Under the pieces are notes generated by a model. The model was not told the DNA's origin. It saw nothing but the letters and a program-made list of their open reading frames with translations, and ran no database searches. DNA of 21,173 bases from a virus. The stretch spans positions 1 through 21,173 of the IMG/VR virus record IMGVR_UViG_3300028581_000288. One strand, given 5' to 3'. A program made the translations under genes and the position numbers. Positions 14,956 through 20,793 of this stretch are shown here, piece after piece (positions within the stretch are counted from its first letter, which is position 1; the number at the start of each line of letters is the position of its first letter).

Positions 14956-15353
14956 TATACTCGCTCCTTAGCTTTAGCAAAATAGATACCTGCGTTACCT
15001 TTTGTAATTTGAAGTCGTTCCATCGCTATAGAGAGGAACTGATCTTTATCACCATTTACTTCTTTAAACATTGTAATTGCTTGAGATAATTTAGTGCCAC
15101 TTCCGGCCTTACGGGCGATAGAACGACGTGCAGGGCGGAACCCTTCGGTAGGCTCATCAGCCGGCTTTTTAGCTACTATGTCAACAATTGCCTGGCGATA
15201 TATCGAACCAAAGGTAAATATGGGTTCTCCATTTTCATCTTTTTTACCAGTATCTCTAGCAACTACTTCTGCAAGATACGAGATGCGCTTTTTACCTTGA
15301 GCGAGTAGATCGCGATCAAATTCGTCAGTAGGACGTTTAGCAAACTTAGCCAT
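14955..15353 (-). CDS. Hypothetical protein with possible helical DNA-associated C-terminus
   Basis: A 132-residue protein. The N-terminal part (PTDEFDRDLLAQGKKRISYL) is charged; the middle is basic (GFRPARRSIARKAGSGTK). The C-terminal 45 residues (AITMFKEVNGDKDQFLSIAM, LQITKGNAGIYFAKAKERV) resemble a small helical domain I have seen in many phage proteins, where a loop with Gly-Ala precedes a Tyr-containing helix and a Lys-rich end. A regulatory or DNA-binding role would fit but is not shown. It is the first gene behind a sigma70-like promoter, with AAGGAG 9 bases before the ATG and a leader of about 27 bases. Confidence 0.65.
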   Translation of the reverse strand: MAKFAKRPTDEFDRDLLAQGKKRISYLAEVVARDTGKKDENGEPIFTFGSIYRQAIVDIVAKKPADEPTEGFRPARRSIARKAGSGTKLSQAITMFKEVNGDKDQFLSIAMERLQITKGNAGIYFAKAKERV

Positions 15354-15387
15354 TACTACTATCTCCTTTTCTCATCATCATACCTAT

Positions 15388-15416
15388 ATTATAGGAAATG
15401 TCGATAATTAAAGCAA
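15388..15416 (-). promoter_or_regulatory. Sigma70-like promoter (TTGCTT-17-TATAAT)
   Basis: On the minus strand TTGCTT (15411-15416) and TATAAT (15388-15393) are separated by exactly 17 bases. The -10 is perfect. Predicted start is about 27 bases before the 132-residue gene. The TAATTA after the -35 and the TTTCC before the -10 are shared with the promoter at 19282-19310. Confidence 0.75.
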
Positions 15417-15421
15417 CTATT

Positions 15422-15445
15422 AAAACCACGCGAGCTCGTGGTTTT
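15422..15445 (-). terminator. Palindromic intrinsic terminator
   Basis: A 9-bp perfect stem (AAAACCACG / CGTGGTTTT) around a six-base loop. It ends with four U in the stem and is almost symmetrical, so it could act on both strands. It lies 20 bases after the stop of the 128-residue gene and directly before the next promoter. A very similar hairpin is at 19312-19335. Confidence 0.7.
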
Positions 15446-15450
15446 GACTC

Positions 15451-15464
15451 ACGTCTAGCTGTGG
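15451..15464 (-). repeat. CTAG-containing 14-base repeat, single copy
   Basis: The plus strand reads ACGTCTAGCTGTGG, matching the three tandem copies at 19344-19403 (ACGGCTAGMTGTGR) at 12 or more of 14 positions. It lies between a gene stop and the terminator hairpin, in the same order as the second locus. Confidence 0.65.
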
Positions 15465-15851
15465 TTAACGTCTGACTGGTGAGATTTTCTGAGGAACCTG
15501 AGCAGGATTCTTGGGTAATTGTGGTAATCGTTTGTAGAGTTCTTCCCAGTTTCTATCGTGATCGTTTATTGCTTGAGTAATAATCTGTATATTTGCGTCT
15601 TGCTCTTTATTTTTTATGTCAGCAGATTCTACTCTTTCAATAATGTTTGTTCTGGACTTCTCTGCTATAGTAAATCTTTCTTCTAACAGCTGCATTCTTA
15701 ACTTAAAGTAATCAACATCGTTACCTCTTGACCACGCAATACCGAGTAGTACTACTACGACGGCGCCCGAGACAGCCAGTAAAACGACGGCTATCTCGAA
15801 CTTGTCTTGCGATGTTAACTGATTGTAGATGTATTTAAGTTTTGTAATCAC
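15465..15851 (-). CDS. Single-pass membrane protein with coiled coil
   Basis: A 128-residue protein with a GTG start (15851) 10 bases after the protease stop; the ribosome site is weak. Residues about 20-41 are one hydrophobic segment (FEIAVVLLAVSGAVVVVLLG). Residues about 48-105 are a charged coiled coil (FKLRMQLLEERFTIAEKSRT, then AINDHDRNWEELYKRL). The last 20 residues are Pro-rich (LPQLPKNPAQVPQKISPVRR). The design is like an i-spanin or a membrane anchor, but a spanin pair is already present at the other end, so another role is likely. It follows the secreted protease in the same operon and could work with it at the envelope; this is inference. Confidence 0.6.
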   Translation of the reverse strand: MITKLKYIYNQLTSQDKFEIAVVLLAVSGAVVVVLLGIAWSRGNDVDYFKLRMQLLEERFTIAEKSRTNIIERVESADIKNKEQDANIQIITQAINDHDRNWEELYKRLPQLPKNPAQVPQKISPVRR

Positions 15852-15861
15852 CAGCTATTTA

Positions 15862-17892
15862 TTAGAACGTTTTTACAAATTTAATAGCTACTACGTTATC
15901 AGTTACACCTGCCTGACCTCCCACATTCATCTGATGCGTTAGGTTCACAGCTACTTGAGTATCTGTTTTAATGCTAGCTGTATAACCAAGCACTAAGTCA
16001 ATCTGCCGGGAAGTAGCTTTGAGATTAACATTGTCTGACTGTGAGATCGGATTAGCGATGAAATCACCATTACCGTCGTCTACGTAATCATATCCTGTTA
16101 CGGCTGTTACAGTAGCCGATCCTCTCTTAATAGCAACCGGCCCTTGCAGACTCAGGCTAACGGTATCACTGCTCTTATCAGATAAGAATACGTTACTTCT
16201 ACTCAATCCAACCTTCCAAGTATCGCTGTAGATAGTAGGACTGAGGTTAATAATACTACCGTCGTACTTACTTGTACTAGTAACACCCAAGACATAGTTA
16301 GCATTAAAGCTTACCTTTTCAGTTAAAGGCTTAACTACGCCTCCGCCAACCCAGGTTGTACGAGTATCACCAAAACCGGTTACCCCAGTTGCATAGTTAT
16401 TCAAAAACCCTGACTGTTCGGACATAGTTCCAAACTGAAGGGAAGTTGTGTAATCTGCTTTTACTGACTTAACTTCAAACCCCATACCGTTATCGGTCTT
16501 AGTTGCTGCCATTGTAGTGTTACGATCTAAGCTAGTAACTACTTCCTGATAGTTAGTAGGAGTCAAAGCAAGATATGGGTTACCATATAATGAACTAGTA
16601 GGCGAGGAACTATTAAACGACTTAGTCAGGTCAATTGTAAAATTACGATCGTACTCATCTGCTACTTGAACGTTCTGTAGAACCGAGCTACGCTTAAGTG
16701 AGGTAGACGTTGATTTAGTAAGTGCTGTTGATGTAGTAAGAACTTTTCCAGTCGTACGTCCACTACCTAGAGGTGCAGTAGTATAGACCAATGCGCCTTG
16801 AGGTCGAGTAGCCTTATCAAAGTTAACTAACCCGTTACCATAAACTTCGTCAACACCCTTGGCTCCTAAGTCAGTTGCAGTATTAATTACTAAGTTAACC
16901 ATTTGATTGGCTTTAAGCTGGGGCCAGGCTTGTTTAATAAGAGCCATGCCGCCTGACACATACGCTGTTGAAACACTAGTTCCGGAAGCGTAACCTACTC
17001 GATTACCTGCAGCTTGTTGATTGGCAATTGCTACTGCTACATTCTCTCCAGGCGCGACTACGAAAAAGTCTTTGACCTGATAGATGTCATTACATTTAGT
17101 ACCTGATAAACTAGTACAAATGTGACCGGCTCGGTTACTAAAAGAACTAATTTGATTCCTAGAGTTAACTGAACCGACGATAATTGCTCGTCCTCCTAAT
17201 ACTAGGTTGCCATTGCTATCGGTCTTAGTTGCGAATGCGGCAGGAAATGCAGAGTATGCAAGCCCTTCATTACCTGACGCTGCTACAAGCACACCATTTT
17301 TATTAGAGGTGGCGTATGAGTTAAGGTCTGATAAAGAATATCCATTCATACTACCGTAGCTAGATGTAGTACGGTAGATACCTTCTCCCACATGTGTAGT
17401 CCTGTCTCTAAAGCTAGTAGCAAAGGGAGAGGCTAGACTAATGTTAACGATGTGAGCACCTTTAGTGTCAGCAATCTTTAGCGCGTCTGTGATTCCTTTA
17501 AAAGTAATACCCGTTCCTTTAGCCCCGCCTTTACTAATTTGAAGTAGCATTAATTTAGCATCTGGCGCAACACCTATCGTACCCTTACCATCAGACTGAC
17601 CGGCAATAATCGAAGCCATTTGTGTACCGTGTGATCCCCAGTACGTGGTCGTGTTTATCGAACTAAGAACACCTACCGATGACACGGCACCTTTAATATC
17701 AGTATGATTAAAGTCAAAACCATCATCAATAATAGCTACTAACGCACCCTTACCGGTAATGCCTCGACTCCATGCCGACGTAACTCCGGTTTGAGTCAGA
17801 ACAGTATTGCGTTGAGTTGTTTCAAGGTTCTGTGCTTGTACCGAAGTAAGAGAGGCACTAACTGCTACTGCTAGAAGAGTCTTCTTAATCAT
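15862..17892 (-). CDS. Secreted subtilisin-like serine protease with C-terminal barrel-like region
   Basis: A 676-residue S8-family peptidase. Residues 1-20 are a Sec signal (MIKKTLLAVAVSASLTSVQA). The catalytic triad is Asp56 (AIIDDGFD), His88 (GSHGTQMAS) and Ser306 (SGTSVSTAYVSG), with oxyanion Asn208 (AASGNEG). Two cysteines (C259, C267) may form a disulfide. The catalytic domain ends near residue 360. A Ser/Thr-rich linker follows, then about 270 residues of alternating beta strands (WVGGGVVKPLTEKVSFNANY) ending in Phe, like an outer-membrane barrel of autotransporter proteases such as SphB1 or NalP. Alternatively the C-terminal part is a secreted beta domain. The gene overlaps the MazG-like gene by ATGA with AAGGA upstream, so it is a true part of the phage operon. 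A secreted bacterial-type protease is unusual for a phage. Confidence 0.82.
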   Translation of the reverse strand: MIKKTLLAVAVSASLTSVQAQNLETTQRNTVLTQTGVTSAWSRGITGKGALVAIIDDGFDFNHTDIKGAVSSVGVLSSINTTTYWGSHGTQMASIIAGQSDGKGTIGVAPDAKLMLLQISKGGAKGTGITFKGITDALKIADTKGAHIVNISLASPFATSFRDRTTHVGEGIYRTTSSYGSMNGYSLSDLNSYATSNKNGVLVAASGNEGLAYSAFPAAFATKTDSNGNLVLGGRAIIVGSVNSRNQISSFSNRAGHICTSLSGTKCNDIYQVKDFFVVAPGENVAVAIANQQAAGNRVGYASGTSVSTAYVSGGMALIKQAWPQLKANQMVNLVINTATDLGAKGVDEVYGNGLVNFDKATRPQGALVYTTAPLGSGRTTGKVLTTSTALTKSTSTSLKRSSVLQNVQVADEYDRNFTIDLTKSFNSSSPTSSLYGNPYLALTPTNYQEVVTSLDRNTTMAATKTDNGMGFEVKSVKADYTTSLQFGTMSEQSGFLNNYATGVTGFGDTRTTWVGGGVVKPLTEKVSFNANYVLGVTSTSKYDGSIINLSPTIYSDTWKVGLSRSNVFLSDKSSDTVSLSLQGPVAIKRGSATVTAVTGYDYVDDGNGDFIANPISQSDNVNLKATSRQIDLVLGYTASIKTDTQVAVNLTHQMNVGGQAGVTDNVVAIKFVKTF

Positions 17893-18149
17893 GCTGCATC
17901 CTTAAAGATGTTTGAGTAAACTTTTAATTTTTCGTACTTTTTATGTTCGGCTATACCATAATTAAAATTACTAATCTCATTCACGTTCATTTTAGCAAGT
18001 TTAATTAAGTACTCAACATCTGCGATCTCTTTACAGAGCTCTTCCACATTGTTTTGTAATCCAAAGCGCCGTACCTTACTCACGGCTTGAATTACCTCGG
18101 CACACTCCTCCTGAAGAATGTCGAGTATTTCTTGCTGCTTATCGTTCAT
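17889..18149 (-). CDS. MazG-like NTP pyrophosphohydrolase
   Basis: An 86-residue all-alpha protein with the short MazG-type core: EECAE (14-18) and EIAD (41-44), the EExxE and ExxD metal-binding signature, within LQEECAEVIQAVSKVRRFG and CKEIADVEYLIKLAKMN. Enzymes of this superfamily hydrolyse nucleoside triphosphates to monophosphates; small phage copies may clean up nucleotides or alter ppGpp-type signalling. Length fits the minimal one-domain type. It overlaps the preceding gene by 11 bases and the protease by 4. The exact substrate cannot be told. Confidence 0.75.
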   Translation of the reverse strand: MNDKQQEILDILQEECAEVIQAVSKVRRFGLQNNVEELCKEIADVEYLIKLAKMNVNEISNFNYGIAEHKKYEKLKVYSNIFKDAA

Positions 18150-18330
18150 AATTTAATCCCTTCTCAAGTTTTGCTAATACATTCTCAACAGAACTAATCT
18201 CTTTATTCATACTACTCAGTAATTCTCCTGGTGAGGACTCATCTACTTTTTCATACATCTCAAACAAGTAACATCTGATACCTTCCATCAGCGTAATAAC
18301 TTCTTCCGGTTTTAGTACTAACGTTATCAT
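18139..18330 (-). CDS. Small hypothetical protein, 63 residues
   Basis: An acidic two-helix-like protein: MITLVLKPEEVITLMEGIRC, FEMYEKVDESSPGELLSSMN, EISSVENVLAKLEKGLNYER. The family is not recognised. There is no clear Shine-Dalgarno; the start lies 9 bases after the SWIM gene stop in an AT-rich leader. It overlaps the MazG-like gene by 11 bases and is probably expressed with it. Confidence 0.55.
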   Translation of the reverse strand: MITLVLKPEEVITLMEGIRCYLFEMYEKVDESSPGELLSSMNKEISSVENVLAKLEKGLNYER

Positions 18331-18339
18331 AATATAATT

Positions 18340-18684
18340 TTAAGGGTTATTGGAAATTAAATCAATGTGTTTACAACGTCCGTGATATTTAAATCCTACA
18401 CAAGAGCATTTGTATCCGCTACTTGACTTCTTGACGGTATAAACGTTACCTGACGACCCTTTCACCTCTATCGTGTCCTCTTCTTTGATACGCTCGAGAA
18501 TCTCAAACTTCCTATACTTGGTACTGATAGACATTGGATTCTTAAACCAGGTCGCCTTCAGATCACGATTACGAATGTAACCGTATGCCTTAGTCATTGA
18601 ATCATTGAATAGATACATGTGATTAAGGTCGTAGGGAGAGTCCCACTCCGACACCTCTTTAGCTATAATCAAAATCGGCCTCAT
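18340..18684 (-). CDS. SWIM zinc-finger protein
   Basis: I place the start at the ATG at 18684 (114 residues), since the upstream part of the frame lies over the 59-residue gene and has low-quality sequence; this start has only a weak ribosome site and is less certain. The N-terminal part (MRPILIIAKEVSEWDSPYDL) leads to a mixed segment (YIRNRDLKATWFKNPMSIST), then a small beta domain (EVKGSSGNVYTVKKSSSGY) and a SWIM motif, CSCVGFKYHGRCKH (CxC, 8 residues, CxH). SWIM fingers bind zinc and act in DNA or protein binding. Similar small SWIM proteins are found in T4-like phages, by recall; their role is unknown. Confidence 0.7.
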   Translation of the reverse strand: MRPILIIAKEVSEWDSPYDLNHMYLFNDSMTKAYGYIRNRDLKATWFKNPMSISTKYRKFEILERIKEEDTIEVKGSSGNVYTVKKSSSGYKCSCVGFKYHGRCKHIDLISNNP

Positions 18685-18838
18685 AGTAAACGGACCAGAC
18701 ATTGCTTGGGGTAACGTTGTACTCCATAGCGATCTCATAAAACACCTCTCGCATCTCATCCCGAGATTCGAATCCTTTTTTTACTTCGACAGCAATAGCC
18801 TCTTGGAGGTCGATTGCTACTGACTTGTAATATCCCAT
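18659..18838 (-). CDS. Small hypothetical protein, 59 residues
   Basis: The ATG overlaps the preceding stop (TAATG). The product is MGYYKSVAIDLQEAIAVEVK, KGFESRDEMREVFYEIAMEY, then NVTPSNVWSVYYEADFDYS. The middle and end could form helices with a turn (EYNVTPSNVW), reminiscent of a small helix-turn-helix, but no confident family match can be given. It overlaps the SWIM gene by 26 bases in another frame. Coupling and an acidic tidy sequence support it being real. Confidence 0.6.
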   Translation of the reverse strand: MGYYKSVAIDLQEAIAVEVKKGFESRDEMREVFYEIAMEYNVTPSNVWSVYYEADFDYS

Positions 18839-19254
18839 TATACAGCTTCCTTCTCAAATTCAAATAACATCTCATTCAACATATCTACTATTTTACGACC
18901 GTAGTCAGTAAACAACATGCCTTGCTTCCACACATAATGCTCAACGCACTGAGGTGAGTGAAAGTCTTCGGCCGATACCATCCATCGCAGGGCAGTACGC
19001 TCGTCACCGGCGCCAGCGGCCTGAAATCTAAGAATGGTGGACTTGAAGTTATCGATAGCGATCTTCTCCTCATTCTCAGCCTCTTGAGCCTGAACATCTA
19101 TGACTTTAGCCATCTGATCGAATTGAGCTTCGAACATTTCGGCCGTCCAGGAGGAAGTATCATTGCGAGGACGACACCCGTAGGCGTCTTTATGCATGTC
19201 AGAATAGATGCAAGAGTATTGCTCAAGCTTGGTTAGTAAGTTCCAAGGTTTCAT
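18838..19254 (-). CDS. Conserved hypothetical phage protein, 138 residues
   Basis: I place the start at 19254, since AAGGAG lies 6 bases upstream and the predicted promoter start falls at about 19275, which excludes the earlier ATG codons. The product begins MKPWNLLTKLEQYSCIYSDM and continues with HKDAYGCRPRND, a segment recalled from many phage and plasmid hypothetical proteins (SDMxKDAYGxRPR). Two long helical parts follow (FEAQFDQMAKVIDVQAQEAE; ALRWMVSAEDFHSP). No catalytic motif is recognised. First gene of the operon that includes the SWIM protein, MazG-like enzyme and protease. Confidence 0.68.
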   Translation of the reverse strand: MKPWNLLTKLEQYSCIYSDMHKDAYGCRPRNDTSSWTAEMFEAQFDQMAKVIDVQAQEAENEEKIAIDNFKSTILRFQAAGAGDERTALRWMVSAEDFHSPQCVEHYVWKQGMLFTDYGRKIVDMLNEMLFEFEKEAV

Positions 19255-19281
19255 AACGATCTCCTTATTCATCATACATTA

Positions 19282-19310
19282 ATTATAGGAAATAGGAGAA
19301 ATTAAGGCAA
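19282..19310 (-). promoter_or_regulatory. Sigma70-like promoter (TTGCCT-17-TATAAT)
   Basis: On the minus strand TTGCCT (19305-19310) and a perfect TATAAT (19282-19287) are 17 bases apart. The leader to the ATG at 19254 is about 21 bases and holds AAGGAG. It drives the operon ending with the protease and the membrane coiled-coil gene. Confidence 0.78.
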
Positions 19311-19311
19311 C

Positions 19312-19335
19312 TAAAAAACCACGAGCTCGCGTGGT
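19312..19335 (-). terminator. Rho-independent terminator
   Basis: On the minus strand a 6-bp stem (ACCACG / CGTGGT) with a six-base loop is followed by five to six T. It lies between the tandem repeats and the promoter at 19282-19310, ending the upstream transcript. It shares stem sequence and loop bases with the hairpin at 15422-15445. Confidence 0.75.
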
Positions 19336-19343
19336 GGTTGCTT

Positions 19344-19403
19344 ACGGCTAGCTGTGGATTAGAACTACGGCTAGATGTGATGATCAAGCACGGCTAGATG
19401 TGA
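19344..19403 (-). repeat. Three tandem 14-base repeats at 23-base period
   Basis: Plus-strand copies begin at 19344 (ACGGCTAGCTGTGG), 19367 (ACGGCTAGATGTGA) and 19390 (ACGGCTAGATGTGA), so the spacing is exactly 23 bases, about two helical turns. The 9 bases between copies are not conserved. Together with the copy at 15451 they look like binding sites for a protein, or RNA signals next to the terminator. Confidence 0.8.
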
Positions 19404-19411
19404 GAATGACC

Positions 19412-19512
19412 TTTAGGTAGTGCACTCATAGGGAGGTAAGGAGATATGATGAGAAGGAGCCCTATAAATGCACTATCTAAAAGTGTAGTGATGTCTCCCG
19501 ACAATACTACAC
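19412..19512. ncRNA. Candidate structured RNA: 22-bp inverted repeat plus second hairpin
   Basis: Two arms, 19412-19433 and 19460-19481, pair over 22 bases with three differences (some wobble pairs). The 26-base loop is purine-rich on the plus strand and contains AAGGAG. A second perfect 7-bp stem (GTGTAGT / ACTACAC) lies at 19483-19489 and 19506-19512. No gene on the minus strand covers this stretch, and a promoter-like element at 19574-19602 could transcribe it. It could be a regulatory RNA, a protein-binding hairpin or an origin-type structure; the strand is open. Confidence 0.45.
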
Positions 19513-19522
19513 GGTACTACAA

Positions 19523-19633
19523 TCATTCGTCTAACGTCTTGTCTTTGTTATAAACTCTAAAACCAGATAATGAATTATAATGAGAAATTAAAGCAATTGC
19601 AACTATTACTACTATCAGTGCTATCCAGATCAT
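19523..19633 (-). CDS. 36-residue single-pass membrane miniprotein
   Basis: The ATG overlaps the preceding stop (ATGA). The product starts with a hydrophobic segment of about 15 residues (MIWIALIVVIVAIALI) and has a polar tail (SHYNSLSGFRVYNKDKTLDE). No signal-type cleavage site is needed; an N-out or N-in anchor is possible. A promoter-like element lies inside the gene. Function unknown; one of three tiny membrane genes in the early region. Confidence 0.6.
   Translation of the reverse strand: MIWIALIVVIVAIALISHYNSLSGFRVYNKDKTLDE
19574..19602 (-). promoter_or_regulatory. Possible sigma70-like promoter inside a small gene (TTGCAA-17-TATAAT)
   Basis: TTGCAA (19597-19602) and TATAAT (19574-19579) on the minus strand are 17 bases apart, inside the 36-residue membrane gene. 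Transcription from here would cover the inverted-repeat region and the tandem repeats and stop at the terminator at 19312-19335, giving an RNA of about 250 bases. Confidence 0.45.
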
Positions 19634-19878
19634 TTTTTGTTCTTTACTCTCTCTATAAGTTCATCGGCCTCTCTAAACTCTACCATCCATCGAACTAGAT
19701 CTTCAGCACTATCAAACTCTTGCAACAACTGATCTCTAACTTTAGTGAACTGCTCCTCCGGTGAGAGAGGTTGTTTATTCTGAAAGTCAAATTGCATGGA
19801 TTTGGCATTGTTGACTAGCTCGGCAAACCGGGCCCAGTCAATCTGATAGTTGATTGGATCTTTAGGTTGTTCTTCCAT
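19630..19878 (-). CDS. Small hypothetical protein, 82 residues
   Basis: A charged helical protein: MEEQPKDPINYQIDWARFAE, LVNNAKSMQFDFQNKQPLSP, then EEQFTKVRDQLLQEFDSAED and a basic end. Not recognised. The ATG is preceded by AGGG; the gene follows the 40-residue membrane gene by 9 bases and overlaps the 36-residue membrane gene by 4. No membrane segment or catalytic motif. Confidence 0.6.
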   Translation of the reverse strand: MEEQPKDPINYQIDWARFAELVNNAKSMQFDFQNKQPLSPEEQFTKVRDQLLQEFDSAEDLVRWMVEFREADELIERVKNKK

Positions 19879-19887
19879 TTTGTACCC

Positions 19888-20010
19888 TTATAGAGTTGTT
19901 ACAATTATGACTACCGATAGACCAATAATGGAGATTGCCAGGATAGTTATTAGTGCATACAAAAGAGTTGACAGCCCTCCAATCAATCGACGTATCCAGC
20001 GCAGTAACAC
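19888..20010 (-). CDS. 40-residue hydrophobic membrane protein
   Basis: A GTG-started frame with GGGGAG 6 bases upstream, just 2 bases after the preceding stop. The product has a basic start (MLLRWIRRLIGGLS) and about 25 very hydrophobic residues (TLLYALITILAISIIGLSVV) with few charges. The positive N-terminus predicts a cytoplasmic N-end. Size would allow a small holin-like or envelope-acting early protein, but nothing more specific is visible. Confidence 0.62.
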   Translation of the reverse strand: MLLRWIRRLIGGLSTLLYALITILAISIIGLSVVIIVTTL

Positions 20011-20012
20011 TT

Positions 20013-20534
20013 CTAGCTCCCCACCCAGACTTCAAATGTATTTTCTTCACCTTCTACTGGAACAAACCTTTCAATAAAGACGTGGCCTCCAAACCCTCTA
20101 ACCGGATCGGTAGCCTTGGCGAGGGTTTCTACAGAATTCCAAAGGTCAAGCCAAGACACTCTTCCTTTAAATCCTTCCACTACCACAGACTCTTTAGAAT
20201 CCCAAGGCGCTATAATCTTAGCCCCGGCCGGTACGTTGGAGGTATTAATAAGGGAGGTAATGTCATAAATGCTCCATTCCGTATGCTTGAAGTTCCGTTC
20301 CTTTTTAAAGCGACTGGCCTGCTCTCTAATAGCATCGTCATGGGTGTCTTTAAGTGCCATCAACTCATCCCGTACCGGTCCAAGATACTTAACCGTCTCA
20401 TTCACATATCTGCTAACATCACTGTTATCTTTAAAATTTTCGGACACTATGCTCTCAAGCCTGCGAAGGTAACACATGGCGTTATGGACGGAGGAGACCT
20501 GTTGTCCGGTGATGGTAAAGGAAATATCGCTCAC
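20013..20534 (-). CDS. Hypothetical phage protein, 173 residues
   Basis: A soluble protein: MSDISFTITGQQVSSVHNAM, then a helical stretch (KYLGPVRDELMALKDTHDDA; REQASRFKKERNFKHTEWSI), then a beta-rich C-terminal part (AGAKIIAPWDSKESVVVEGF, GGHVFIERFVPVEGEENTFE). I do not recognise the family. The start overlaps the preceding stop (ATGA). It belongs to the first complete operon of the early region. Confidence 0.62.
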   Translation of the reverse strand: MSDISFTITGQQVSSVHNAMCYLRRLESIVSENFKDNSDVSRYVNETVKYLGPVRDELMALKDTHDDAIREQASRFKKERNFKHTEWSIYDITSLINTSNVPAGAKIIAPWDSKESVVVEGFKGRVSWLDLWNSVETLAKATDPVRGFGGHVFIERFVPVEGEENTFEVWVGS

Positions 20535-20731
20535 TCTATGACCTCGCCATTGGCCCGCCGCTCGCCAAAGGTTTTCATCCAGGTGGAGAGATACTCTTTA
20601 GCCTGGCTTCTACTTACATCGAAATGCTCTTCAATATAACTTCCGGCACCAAACATGTTGGTCACCCCGGACGAACGAACCACATCTAGAAAAATGTTGA
20701 CGTCACGCTGACTTGGTAATTCTTTATCCAT
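20531..20731 (-). CDS. Small protein with possible helix-turn-helix, 66 residues
   Basis: The start is placed at 20731, since GAGGAG lies 9 bases upstream and the promoter -10 (20763-20768) lies inside the longer frame. The product is MDKELPSQRDVNIFLDVVRS, then GVTNMFGAGSYIEEHFDVSR, then SQAKEYLSTWMKTFGERR. The part YIEEHFDVSRSQAKEYLSTW looks like a helix-turn-helix, so a small DNA-binding regulator is possible. First gene of its operon. Confidence 0.62.
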   Translation of the reverse strand: MDKELPSQRDVNIFLDVVRSSGVTNMFGAGSYIEEHFDVSRSQAKEYLSTWMKTFGERRANGEVIE

Positions 20732-20762
20732 AATATAACACTCCTCATCAAATAACAAATTA

Positions 20763-20791
20763 ATTATACGAAAGCCCAATAATTAAATCAA
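20763..20791 (-). promoter_or_regulatory. Sigma70-like promoter (TTGATT-17-TATAAT)
   Basis: TTGATT (20786-20791) and a perfect TATAAT (20763-20768) on the minus strand, 17 bases apart, begin right after the stop of the 117-residue gene. The leader to the ATG at 20731 is about 25 bases. TAATTA after the -35 matches the promoter at 15388-15416. Confidence 0.75.
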
Positions 20792-20793
20792 CC

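Noticed and set aside
15854-15861. AATAAATA-like octamer between the protease and the 128-residue gene
   Set aside because: It overlaps the stop region, lies only a few bases from the GTG start, and the operon is already driven by a sigma70-like promoter; likely chance in AT-rich sequence.
17361-17382. CTAGATGTA in the protease gene resembling the CTAG repeat
   Set aside because: Only the core matches; flanks differ and it lies within coding sequence without a hairpin or promoter nearby.
18685-18759. Longer start for the SWIM protein
   Set aside because: The extra 25 residues lie over the 59-residue gene and do not look like protein-coding sequence of this family; start choice remains uncertain.
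18888-19236. Overlapping frames on both strands over the 138-residue gene
   Set aside because: Shadows of the real gene, without ribosome sites or known motifs.
19953-20639. Plus-strand 228-codon frame opposite the 173-residue gene
   Set aside because: It lies antisense to several coupled minus-strand genes, runs through their borders, and has no ribosome site or recognisable domain.
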